Part shown: positions 43,018 to 53,487 of the stretch, piece after piece
How the letters are laid out: every line of letters starts with the position of its first letter
How positions within the stretch are numbered: the stretch's first letter is position 1
Source: Trachythela sp. YZ-2020
Taxonomy: Eukaryota; Cnidaria; Anthozoa; Malacalcyonacea; Clavulariidae
Assembly: GCA_016169945.1 (NCBI GenBank)
Contig: JADLSH010000217.1
Location: 1,426,001-1,490,000 of the forward strand
Direction: 5' to 3'
DNA: 64,000 bases
The notes under the pieces: generated by a model
Told to the model about the DNA's origin: nothing
Seen by the model: the letters and a program-made list of their open reading frames with translations, nothing else
The model's database searches: none
Translations under genes and position numbers: made by a program

Positions 43018-43052
43018 GTTGCGTTGACCGGAAATCGAATCCGGATCTACTG
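43018..43052 (-). pseudogene. tRNA-Gly(TCC) 3' fragment
   Basis: Only the T arm and 3' acceptor strand remain, with substitutions (GGAAATCGAATCCGG). The sequence then repeats its own upstream spacer, suggesting a local duplication ending in the gene. Confidence 0.65.
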
Positions 43053-43133
43053 TTGCATTTTACCACACATGTAAAAAGAGGAGAACAGGTATTCCAAATC
43101 AAGCATTCAATTCCAACCCTAGACAAAGATCCC

Positions 43134-43205
43134 TGCGTTGACCGGGAATCGAACCGATATCTACTGCTTGGAAGGCAACAATGCTAACCATTACACCGTC
43201 GACGC
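43134..43205 (-). tRNA. tRNA-Gly(TCC), degenerate
   Basis: 72 bases. Anticodon TCC and T loop are kept, but the T stem (GAACCGATATC) and one acceptor pair (C-A) are broken. Confidence 0.45.
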
Positions 43206-43288
43206 ATCCCAGAAAATAATTTTGATCCTAATAAGTTTTCAACTCAGATAAAACAGGCAACGTGAAATGTAAATACGAAAATAGCCAA

Positions 43289-43380
43289 TGTCAGGTGTGG
43301 GATTGGAACCACGTCCACAATTGTGGACCAGAGTTCTTAATATCCATCTTAAGTCTGGCGCTTTTACAGCTCGGCCAAAC
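43289..43380 (-). pseudogene. tRNA-Leu(TAA) relic cut by P-type element
   Basis: Has the T arm, intron and anticodon arm of tRNA-Leu(TAA). The D arm is already changed (GAGCTGTAAAAGCG), and the gene stops at GGCCAAAC, where the mobile element begins. The missing acceptor end (CCAAACTGAC and flank AAGCGG) is found at 49410-49426, on the far side of the element. Confidence 0.8.
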
Positions 43381-43696
43381 CACGGTTAATAGAATATTAA
43401 GATGGTTAGGCTAGCCGAACCACGTGACAAATATGTTATTTTTCACGCGTGCACGCTTTGTTCCAAAATTGGTAAACTGCCGAAAATTTAAAATTATAAC
43501 TGATTAAGCCTCTTCTATGATCTTAATTAAATTATCGAGCAAAAAGAAACTGTGCTGTCTTCAAAGGGGGTGTCATGTTCGAGACAACTATTTTACATAG
43601 AGTCTTTGTTTATACACCGCGTTCAGAAAATCGTATTTTTGGCGTTGTTTTAGTATGTCTGGATACGGTTAAACTTTTAAAGTAGTATTAAATAGT

Positions 43697-46625
43697 ATGG
43701 TTGGCTCTAATTGTGCTTTGTATGGCTGTCCGACCAGGAGAACGCATGAATTTGCGATTTTTAAAGTCTCTGTTGTTGGCGCAGCCGACGGTGAAGAAAC
43801 CGCAGCCAAGAAGAGAAATGCTCGCGAAGAATGGCTTCGAATTATATTGAGGGCTAGAGAAAAGACGGCAGATCTTCAGAAACAGATTGAGGGAAATAAG
43901 ATTTTCCTTTGTGAGCGTCATTTCAAGCCAGAATGTATTTTGGCTTGTAAGTATTTGCATTTTATGCATACGCTTGTTAATATGTATCAGATAAAAAAGA
44001 GGGCATTGTATTTTCATATTTACTTATCCGCGACTTAATTTGTCTAATATCTTTACTTCTGTAGACCCCAAACGAAAGATTTTGATAACTGGTAGAGTGC
44101 CTACTTAATATTTGCATACAAAAAGCCACGAAGTTCCCAAGGCTGAGCATCGCGTTCTCGTCAGACCAGATATTCAGCCAAGTACTTCCCAGGAACAACC
44201 GACAAGCTTCGACACACGTAGGCGGCTGTGGGGAACTGATGGCGGATTTAAAAAATCTGAAAACATGGAAAGTAGAAGAAACGTGAGATAAGGAGGTTAG
44301 CATAAAATTATTTGAGGAACCTTACAGCATTCCTAAGTGCACTGTGCTTGTTGATTCTTGTTTGGAATTTAGTGTTTTTGTGTACCAATGGCCCATCCCT
44401 GATAACCATGAAATATATATACAAAGGCACAAATCGTTCTGTAAGAAACTGCTATGTGAAGGAACTGTTAAAGGAACTTGAGAGCGGTAGCATGTGTGTG
44501 GAACTACCGGATACTGATTAAGTCAAGGATGTTGTTGGTCACCCTAGAACTCAAGAATATGTGCCTGGGGCTATCGTACGACGTACTGAGGAGCCCAATT
44601 TTGAAGTTTTTGTGTCGTGTCGATCTGTCGATTGTCGAATGATAAAGGTAGTAACACGTGACCAGAAAAAAACTATTGTTAACCATGGGCAACGCCTTTA
44701 ATGCTGTCAACGGGGCAGTTAGACGGAAATTGAAAGCTTCAGCTGAACCATCCAAATCGAAAGCATCACTTGCTGCATGTAGAGCAGAGAAACTTCGAGC
44801 AACTGTCCAAGCTACAAGACTCGAGTGCAAGCAGCTCCAGGATCGTTTGAAGCATCTTCAAACAAAGATAGAGAAAGATGGAATTGGCATGAGTGCATCC
44901 CTTGAGACAGACTTTCTTAAGATAATGGGGGGGGGGGGGAGGCAGAATTTAGAATCAGCAAATGGCACTACTTCAGTCAAATTTGATGGGACACAGATAC
45001 CACCCACAAGTCCTACGATTTGCCCTCTCAATTCATGGCAAGTCACCATCAGCATACCGAGAATTGCGAGACAGCGGTGCCTTAATTCTCCCAAGTGAGC
45101 GTATGTTGAGAGATTATAAAAACTAATTTAGGCCCAAAGCTGGAATAAACCAGGAAAACATTGAGTGCCTCAGAGAGAAAACAAAACATTTCACCGATTT
45201 GCAAAGAAATGTTGTCCTGGTTATGGACGAAATGAAGATACAGTCTAACCTTGTTTTTGACAAGGTTTCTGGCGACCTGGTAGGCTACTCACGCTCTTGC
45301 GTTTTTAGTGCGAGGATTGTGCACGGACATGAAGTACATTGTTTCATTCTATTTTAATGTCACTTCATTTCAAATCACGCCAATATTTTGGAAAGCAGTT
45401 GCTGTTTTGGAACTATCATTAAATCTTTGGGTAATTGCCGCTGTGAATGATGGAGCATCCCCAAATAGAAAGTTCTTCCACCTGCACTCCCAACTAGCAA
45501 AGGATTTGAAGTGTGATGTTTTGTATAAGACATCCAATGTCTTTGCAACATCACGCTTCATTTATTTATTTGCAGATTCGCTTCACTTGATGAAAACGGC
45601 ACGGAACTGCTTGTACAATTCCGGTTATGCTTCCCGCAGCAGATACATGTGGAACAGTGGTCAGTACTTGACCGTCATATTGCTGATCTCTTTTATAGTG
45701 ATCAATAATATTCCCTTCACACTCTTCCCAAGTTTACCATGGATCACATCGTGCTGACCTCCTGTAGCAAGATGAAGGTAACACCCCACATTTGGAAATT
45801 TTAGTAACATAGTACCTTATTGCCCTAGTTTTACTCTGTTTAATGCCAGACACTTAATTAATTTACTCATACCTGTGCCTTAATGGATTAACAAAACATC
45901 TGCCAATATCTCTTGTCAACCCATTAAGGCACAATGGGCTCTGTTGGTCTTGCTTCTTTGTGCACAGGTCCAAGGAAGATTGATGGATGAATAGAATAGT
46001 CACATACCCCTGTAATGTTAAAATGCTATTAAATCATGATATTGTTATGATCATTATTATTAAGGTGAAACTGGCAACGCAAGTACTGAGCAAATCTGTG
46101 ATGCTTGTGCTTCAAGAAAGTGGTGATGAAGAAGTCATCGAGACAGCCACATTTTGTGGAATGATGAATGATTTCTTTGACTGCACACATGTAAGGTCTT
46201 TGACTGAGTTTGTCAGGAAAAGAAATCAGTTCATCAAACCTTATGAATCATCTGATGATGAAAGGTTTGCATGGCTAGTGAATGTCTTCCTCAAGTATTT
46301 GGATGATTGGAAGCAGAGTACCTTAGACCGCCAGGGCAACTTTTCAGCTGACGAAAGAGGCAAAATGTTCCTGTCCCTGCAGACGTACGAGGAGTTGAAG
46401 ATAGCGGTGTATTCCCACATCGAAGCGATCCAGTTTCTTCTGGGAGAAGGCTTCCGGTTTGTCTTGTCTGAGAAATTCATTGCAGCGCAACGAGACATTG
46501 CACTGGTAATACGAAGGAATGTTGCCGGACGGTATGAGAAGAAGAAATAGGTGAAAGTCAGCGACGAACCAGTCCACAAGCGAAAAAAGGTGAAGAAAAC
46601 CAGTGGTGAGCATTCCGAGGACAAA
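43697..46625 (+). pseudogene. P-element-type transposase with THAP domain (broken)
   Basis: Exon 1 (43697 to about 43946) encodes a THAP zinc finger: C6, C11, W46, C72 and H75, with LCERHF. A donor GTAAGT follows, acceptor near 44065. The rest is in several frames: a tail with QPSTSQEQPTS after a TAA near 44105, a coiled coil (about 44740-44890), then LVMDEMKIQSNLVFDK near 45220 (first catalytic Asp) and AAVNDGASPNRKFF near 45440 (second Asp). An intron with GT/AG borders lies at 45778-46064. The end runs through VMLVLQESGDEEV to YEKKK. The segment that should hold the third acidic residue is deleted between VLSEKF and IAAQRDIA. Stops, a G-run frameshift near 44925-44940 and loss of sequence near 45285 confirm inactivity. 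Confidence 0.82.
45880..45935. other. Hairpin within transposase intron
   Basis: TGTGCCTTAATGG at about 45875-45888 and CCATTAAGGCACA at about 45921-45933 can pair, with a loop of about 32 bases. It sits in the 45778-46064 intron. Confidence 0.55.
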
Positions 46626-47472
46626 TAGAGAATGTGAACATTTAAAAATGCTCAAATTACTTTTATTTATAGCAAAGTAGTCAAAGGTTCACAAGCTTTG
46701 TCAACCTACATGTACAATATGTGGCACAAAGAAAGGACTTTTATACTGTATTTCTGCCTTATAAATGTTTTTTTTTGTGTGCATTTTAAATGTATATAGC
46801 CTCACTTCATAATAGTTCATAACATGTCCAGAGCTCAAAAGGCAATTTAAAATGCACATAAAAATCTTTATCGATACAAAGGCTTTCATTACGAAAATGG
46901 TCTATATTTGTTTAGTCATTGGATTTTTATACCAAGATGATCAAGTTGATTGTCAGTTGATGTATTAACCCAATAAGGCCAAGACCGAGTATCCCCTTGT
47001 TCCTTGAAAGAGGGAGATTTTATATTATCTGGCATTAGACAGAAACAACAAAGTTAAACCATGATACATTAAAGTCTTAATGGGTTAATTAGTGTGAACC
47101 ACATACTGTAGGGCAGGGCTGTATTGGTGGCAGATTACCATAATCGAATCGTTTGCCTGACTAGCTGTAGCCTGATCTCACACATTCTTTGTGGGCTCTG
47201 GCGAATCGCTAGTGTGGGATCTGCCAGAGCCCACAAAGAATGTCTGAGATCAGGCTACAGCTAGTCAGGCAAACGATACGATAAAACTATGCACAAAACT
47301 ATTTGTCAATAAGGTTTATAGCTTGAAAAACAATTTTGTTTACTATATATATATATGTATATATATGATGAAATTATTGAAATATAAACAATTTGGTGTG
47401 GGCTAGCTACTGTACATGTACATGGAAACAGTGTTCTGAAATTCTGACAATCTTTAACAATAAATAAGTTTA
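46626..47472. other. Intergenic part of the P-type element
   Basis: Lies between the convergent transposase and zinc-finger genes. Apart from the hairpin at 47148-47277 and a TATATATATATATG run near 47345, no feature is visible. Confidence 0.6.
47148..47277. repeat. Near-perfect 55-bp-arm hairpin
   Basis: Left arm 47148-47202 and right arm 47223-47277 are complementary over 55 bases with a single mismatch; the loop is 20 bases. It lies between the ends of the two convergent genes of the P-type element. Confidence 0.9.
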
Positions 47473-49391
47473 TCAAGTTTTATATTTATCGCCTTGTTTC
47501 ATCTCCTTTCTCAATGCCTTTTTCTTTGGCTGCTTTTCCTTAATACGATAGTTAGTAATAAAGTCTCTGGTGTAGGAAAATGCTCTGACTCTTAAATAAA
47601 GTTTAACTATATTTTCCAAGAACAGTTTCTGTGTAGATTTCAAAGGTTGAACTTCACATGAAAACACAATATTTTCCCACAATGATTTGACTGTTGGAGA
47701 CTTTAGTGTACCATCGCACACTGTTTCTACTGGAATATGTCTAATGTTCCCAACTACATTCTCTCTGAAAGAAATTCAACTTCTAAAATCCCCACCAAGT
47801 CACTGCATGGGGTAACAAGCCCTCCTCTTGTTCGAGCTGAAATGTAGCTATTGGTTTCAATCGCCTTCATAGCGTGCAGCAATGCTTACAGTCCCTGGTT
47901 TCCCTGGTTCTTTTTTTTGTTAAAGGGCTTATGCAGCGAAAATTCGGTTCGAATGAAACTCTCTTATTAAAGAGAACGTTTGAAGTTATGAAGATTGACG
48001 TTTGGAGCTTTTCCATATCCCACTTCGTTCTTGAGATATCAAGATGTGTTTGATATGTAAATAACATCACTGTGACATCACACTGCATAATGATTGTTGG
48101 AAAATCACGAATACCTCTGAGATCATTTAACCAATCGCCTTTAAACTGTAATTTGTTTCTGCCTATCGCAGGACACCACACAAGTCATGCAGAGTTTCAA
48201 GTGATTTAATTCAATTATTTCAAAGCTATTCGTGATTATCCAACAATTCATTATGCAGTGTGATGTCACAGTGATGTTATTTACATATCAAACACATCTT
48301 AATATCTCAAGAATGAAGTGGGATATGGAAAAGCTCCAAACGTCAATCTTCATAACTTCAAAAGTTCTCTTTAATAAGAGAGTTTCACTCGAACCGAATT
48401 TTCGCTGCATAAGCCCTTTAAACTGCAACAGTTTACTTATAACGCACCGCGCGACATAGGAAAGAGGTCCACGTTCAGCTGGATCAAGTTGTATTGGAGT
48501 GCTGGCTTTACTGCTGGCTTGCGCTTCCTCATTTGCTGGGATAGTGTTGTAAAATCCAATCACATGCTAAGGAATATGAATTATTACTAAATTTGCTACT
48601 CTATGGTTGTCACAATTTAGCAGCTCGCACGAACGAGGAATAAAGCCATAAAAACATTCTAAAAGCTTGTCTTGATTGTTCTTTCGACAGAATGTTTTGT
48701 AAAGTGGCGACAAAGCATCGAACAAAGCATTAGTAGATGAAACAGCAGCCAAACTGTCCATTATTTCTGTTCCATATAAGTACTCCTTTCTAAGTTTGAC
48801 CTTTATCGATTCAACAATCGAAGCCACGGCCACCTTAGTTAACGCAGCACGAGTTTCGCCTTGTTTATCCTCAGGATGTTTCGATCTTGTGTGTCTTGTC
48901 AAGCCTCCCTTAGACTTGCACACTTTCTCGCACTGACTACAAGGAAAAACCCTCTCGCCATCAATTTCCTGTATAGCTTCAGCGAATTCAGCGTCTATTT
49001 CGTCTGACTGTATTTCCGTTAGAGCAACAGACACATCGAAGTTATACAAATCTTCTGCGGATGCATCGTCTTGCAATAAAATGTCTTCATCCTCTGATGC
49101 CCCGGCCGGTCATAAACTGCGCACTACGCTCGCTTTCTTCAATATTTTCATCTTCAACGTTCAAAATAGGTTCGTTTGTTTGTTCGCTTTCTGTTTCAAT
49201 CTCTATCTTGATCTCAGAAGCCCTCTAGCGTTTTGAAATATGATCTTTTGTTGGCATATCATATTCTCGCTCATATGTTTTCCTAATAACTCATCACAAA
49301 GCACCCCCTTTGCTCGGCACGTGACACAAATATAATTGGTTTTCGATATAATTAGCCGCTCTCTTTGAAGTTTGCCGGCTAGTCTAACCAT
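47473..49391 (-). pseudogene. C2H2 zinc-finger gene of the P-type element
   Basis: Minus-strand gene in pieces. 49391-49203 starts MVRLAGKLQRERL and has YICVTCRAKG...H...C. The next block (48567-49076, continuing upstream in a second frame near 49090) is acidic and contains a C2H2 finger (FPCSQCEKVCKSKGGLTRH, then TRSKH) followed by FYGFIPRSCELLN. A third block at 48563-48430 has LDPAERGPLSYVARCVISKL. The last blocks near 47850-47473 end FSYTRDFITNYRIKEKQ and a Lys-rich tail. A frameshift near 49105 and a MITE (47924-48417) break it. The start codon lies inside the right TIR. I recognise a zinc finger but not the function; regulation or target binding for the element is only a guess. Confidence 0.6.
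47924..48417. mobile_element. MITE with TTAA duplication
   Basis: 494 bases with arms of nearly 200 bases, starting AGGGCTTATGCAGCGAAAAT, flanked by TTAA on both sides (47920-47923 and 48418-48421). TTAA duplications are made by piggyBac and Kolobok transposases. No coding capacity. It interrupts the minus-strand zinc-finger gene of the P-type element. Confidence 0.85.
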
Positions 49392-49409
49392 TTTATTCTA
49401 TTAACCGTG

Positions 49410-49775
49410 GCCAAACTGACAAGCGGAAAAATATTTGCAAATAATTTTCAAACGGCTATTCCTAATGACTGTGAACGACATCTTGGTGATGGGCAACTGT
49501 TAAAATTGCGGTATATATTATTCAACAAACTCTCGTCTGGTTCTGTGGCCGTGTAATGTTGAGCACTTTGGCCACATTACCTTTTTCTGTTTCAGTTACG
49601 GATAATCTATAGCATAAATGTGCGGGTTATTCTGGCTCTTTATTCAACGTTTCTTCATTTTCATGGTAAAATTACAGGATAATCTCGTGAACTTGGAACT
49701 TATTATACATGTTTAACACACATGGCAGCGGTGGGATTCGAACCCACGCCTTCGAAATGACTGGTGCCTTAACCC
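49410..49775. repeat. Continuation of tRNA cluster 2
   Basis: Begins with the detached tRNA-Leu(TAA) end and its usual flank (GACTGTGAACGACATCTTGG), then a broken tRNA-Gln start (CTGGTTCTGTGGCCG, about 49528-49545) and a tRNA-Leu(AAG) 3' half on the minus strand (49723-49773). The latter is cut after GGTGCCTTAACC. All are relics. Confidence 0.8.
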
Positions 49776-51239
49776 TTTAAGTGGCAAATATTGAATATGA
49801 TACAAAAAATATTTTTCTTGAAAAGTGAGCTAAAAAAGGTGTGTAAGAGACTAAATTTAGAAAAGACCCTCGGCATAATTTGTTGCAGATATGCTACATT
49901 GCCACTTTGTGGACATAGAATAGTAATGACAATTATAATATAAGCTAGTATTTTCTTCACAAGCATTCTTAAATTATATTTCTATTAAAATGGTTATTGT
50001 TTTACATGTAAATCCCTTAATTCAATAAAATAAAAATTTATTCGCTAGTAAAAATAGGGCGTAGCACAGTTAAAAATGGTACAAATACCAAATTCACCTA
50101 CGACTACCTACATAGGTAGCCTCAGCATAAGTAAACACGGAATGTGTAATTTTTTATCCTTGCCATGCATGCAGAATACTGAGGGTGGTGTAATTGGTAA
50201 AATAACTCATCTCGACATCAAAGTGCATGTCTTGAAATTTATCCAGTACTATATACAATGTAAACCGTTATAACTGTCATGTAAAAATCCAAAAATTCAT
50301 ACTTTTTGTGATATGAAATAATGTAGTCTTTTGCATTTTGCAAGCAAGAGCAAGTTTTGGCTTTTGTGCAAAATATTTGAGAAAAATCATATTTGTAATA
50401 ACAACATCGACTTCACTGGGTTGACAGTTCTGGCCAATTACCACGATGATGTCGGTTCTGGCCAATTACCTAGAATTTTTTGCACGGCAGTTGTGTAAGG
50501 GGTTTGTGGTGCGGTTTTTCTGCTTCCTTGCCGCTCAGGCACTTGTGGGGTTTCCTTGGCTTTCCACATCATTTGTTAGGTGGTTGAACTTTATTGGCAT
50601 AAATCAAGATCTGCAACATGCACAATACAATTCCACAAGGAGCCATTACTTGTTACACTGGCACGGAGGGATCAGTGGTTTAAAATGGGCTTCTTTGTAA
50701 TAGCCAGGACATTACAGTGGAGGGCGATACAGCAACCATGTATCAACCGTAGGGCGTAGCTATGTCAACCTGCCAGAACATCTTTACATACCATGTGTCG
50801 TCTGGTCTTGCATGGTATCCAGTATAATGCTAAAAGCATGTCAGCTTAATCTGCCTTATCAACTTTCTCTAATTTTCTTATACATGCTTTACATACATGG
50901 TAATATACATCCTGCTTAGGCAAATAGGAAAACGAAAGCACATTGTCAGATCGAAATATACCGTATCAAAAGACTAACTTACCACAAATAAGAATAACAC
51001 AACTTTAGCAGATTAGACCAGATAATAAAATACGAGGATTTCAGTATATTTGGACGACAAAACATGCAAAAAATCAACTGAATTTTCGACCATTATCCCA
51101 CTTCTGAATAGCAATTTTGAAACAAGGCTTGGTGACTACGCAATGTGTTGATAACATACGTCATTTTACCGCGGCAAGAACGTGGGCTGCGCGCACTCCT
51201 GAATATTTATGATCATCTTTTTCATTTGTTGCAGATCTG
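49776..51239. other. No gene seen
   Basis: AT-rich spacer. A short duplicated phrase TCTGGCCAATTACC occurs near 50425-50470. No coding sequence supported. Confidence 0.4.
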
Positions 51240-52480
51240 CAACACTTCCTAAGGGATCGATCAACCCACTTTTTTGGGGGAGAGCAGGGGGGTGCAAGGG
51301 CGGAGCACATCATTAAATATTCCAACATCATTAGCATATGATCATTAGCAAACAGGGGGAGCACTATGTAATTAACATAAACATTCATTAATTATGCAAC
51401 TCGGTGCAACTCCTTTGACACCTCTCAACCCTCATTAGTATGACGTCACAAATCACGGTGAATTTCGCTGAGTTCAGCGTTTTTCGTTTTTCCCAAACTT
51501 GATAATTCCATAAACATACTTTATACCAATCTATCGAATGCTTATATTACAAATATACCTCTTCTACAAAGTTTTCAAGCGTTTATTTAGTAAAGTCTAT
51601 ACAGACGAGATTTACAACCATTAAAGCGATAGAGACATAAATATTTTGATGTATTTGTTGCTAATGTAAACTATAGACACAATAGCTTAACTCAGGATTA
51701 AGTCAAAGGCTTGTCTGGACGAAACAATCATTAAGCTGAACCATCACAATAGCTAAGCGTCCGTATATATTTTGCTAAGCTATAAACGTCCCTATATATT
51801 TTGCCAAGCGTCGTGTTCCAAACACAGTCCGTTTCGACAACGAGTAAATATGTTCTCGTATCTAATATCACCTTATAGGAAACGGCTTAGACAACTAATA
51901 TAGCGACGCTTATATAACCTAGTAAAATATTATTGCCTTATGCGAACTAATAACAAGCAGCTAGAAATATAGCTTTCCAAAACGAGAAGATCTTAAAGTT
52001 TAATCGGCATAGCTAAGGTCTTATAGAGAAATACAAATATATGTTTGCCAAGCGAATGTATAAACATAGTTCGAAAAGGGATTTAAACCTTACAAAGTTT
52101 CAAGCGTTTTAGATGTAGCAGAGGATGAAAAGCAGTGATTTTTAAGCGAGATTTACGAGCATATACAAACATTGTATGTAAACACAATTCTATGCGTGGG
52201 TTTGTAAGTCATTTGTAAATCGTTAACGGCGATTTGAATAAATTGTGAATATATCATTATAGGACGGGCATATACAAACATTGTATGTAAACACAATTCT
52301 ATGCGTGGGTTTGTAAGTCATTTGTAAATCGTTAACGGCGATTTGAATAAATTGTGAATATATCATTATAGGACGGGAAATGTTGTACAATGTACATACA
52401 GCACACACAGAATTCATTTTTAAAACACATTTATTGATTTAAATTTATTTTGCAGCGTTAGTAAGGTCTACTCCTAAGAG
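51240..52480. mobile_element. Relative of the 4482-7459 element (inverted, diverged)
   Basis: 51240-51480 resembles the G-rich terminal repeat (GATCGATCAACCCACTTTTT for GATCGACCCTTATTTTT, followed by G-runs and CACATCATTA). 51690-52480 is the reverse complement of 5430-6130. It contains a 109-bp tandem duplication (52160-52268 and 52269-52377). The second terminus was not identified. Confidence 0.55.
52160..52377. repeat. 109-bp perfect tandem duplication
   Basis: Two adjacent units starting CATATACAAACATTGTATG and ending TATAGGACGGG, apparently identical; position 52160 and 52269 mark the starts. Confidence 0.92.
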
Positions 52481-52993
52481 CATATCGTTTAGAAGTCTTT
52501 TATATCTTTAAAGAGTTCTCATATTCTTGTCTGTCTTCAGGTGATAATCTTGCAATATCTTCAGCTTTCATAGGAATATATTTTGGTCTCTCATGAAGTA
52601 GTTTTTGTTTTTATCCTTCTCGTCGCTCTGGCGTCATCATTGTAAACCCAATTAAATCTATTTTTAACCAAGTAAATAAAGTCTGTCCTGGGTTATCACT
52701 CGCGTGGGTGTATATATATTGTCCGAGTCAACCTCGTAGCTTTTTCACCTTTTAACCATAACTTTACATTTCTTTAACCCATACCGAGCATGCATATCTC
52801 TGATATACTTGTTAACTAATCCAATTTCTATTTCGTTTTATGCTATTAAATTTAGTTTGCATAGTACATTTTGTACTTTAAATAATTAAATCGGTAATTA
52901 ACACAGCCAAACAATCACCTCGCCAAACATTCATGAGCGAACACAAACCAAATAAATATAAGCAAACAAATTTTATTTTTGTATAAGATACTG
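52481..52993. other. No gene seen
   Basis: AT-rich sequence between the TIR-element relative and the Gypsy LTR; nothing recognised. Confidence 0.4.
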
Positions 52994-53282
52994 TGTCATA
53001 TCTTAAGATGATATCCTAAGATAAAATGTATGGTTTACAAGCGATTGAAAGAGTGACAGAGAAGCGTATGGTTTGGTATGAATTCGCTGACGTCGCAAGG
53101 ACACTAAAACTGAATGATGAAAGTGGTGTATTCGAGCGTTTACAGCAATTGGAGAGAGATCCAGCTTCCACGTTTGTAATATCCTATAGTATCACGTGGG
53201 GAACACGTGTAATAGGGAAGCAAGTAAAGCAACATGTTAAATAGAGAGTAGGGAATAAATGATGTTCAAAAAGAATACTACA
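52994..53282 (+). repeat. Putative 5' LTR of Gypsy element
   Basis: Starts TGTCATATCTTAAGATGATA and ends ACTACA just before TGGCGACGAGGATCTG, which looks like a primer-binding site (its complement ends in CCA). About 289 bases. The 3' LTR is outside the window, so the LTR ends cannot be confirmed by comparison. Confidence 0.6.
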
Positions 53283-53487
53283 ATGGCGACGAGGATCTGA
53301 AAAACAAACAACAACAACCCAGCTCAAGATCTTACTAAACTCAGAAAGGTCAGTGCATGTATGTACTCATATCAATAAATACCAAAGAACATACGCTTGG
53401 TGTTTACACGTGGCCAGAAAACAGGCAAACAAAACGCTTTTAAACTCCCAATTCAACGGCTAAAAACTGCCTAAAACATAACAAAAC

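Larger units (their letters stand above)
41601..43380. repeat. tRNA gene cluster 2 (repeated blocks)
   Basis: Same gene order and spacers as cluster 1: Leu(AAG), Gly, Leu(TAA), Gln, Leu(CAG)-like relic, Leu(AAG), Gly, Gly, Leu(TAA). The last tRNA is cut by the P-type element, and the block continues at 49410-49775. Confidence 0.85.
43381..49409 (+). mobile_element. P-type DNA transposon with two genes
   Basis: 6029 bases. Ends read CACGGTTAATAGAATA and its complement; inverted similarity continues to about 36 bases with a small indel. The flanking direct repeat is GCCAAAC at 43374-43380 and 49410-49416, or GGCCAAAC (8 bp, usual for P elements) if the right end is one base shorter. It carries a THAP-domain transposase gene (plus) on the left and a C2H2 zinc-finger gene (minus) on the right, convergent, with a strong hairpin between them. 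Inserted in a tRNA-Leu(TAA) relic. Both genes are damaged, so this copy cannot move by itself. Confidence 0.85.

Noticed and set aside
53026..53244. 72-codon frame in the putative Gypsy LTR
   Set aside because: Lies within the LTR before the primer-binding-like site and has no recognisable domain; chance frame.
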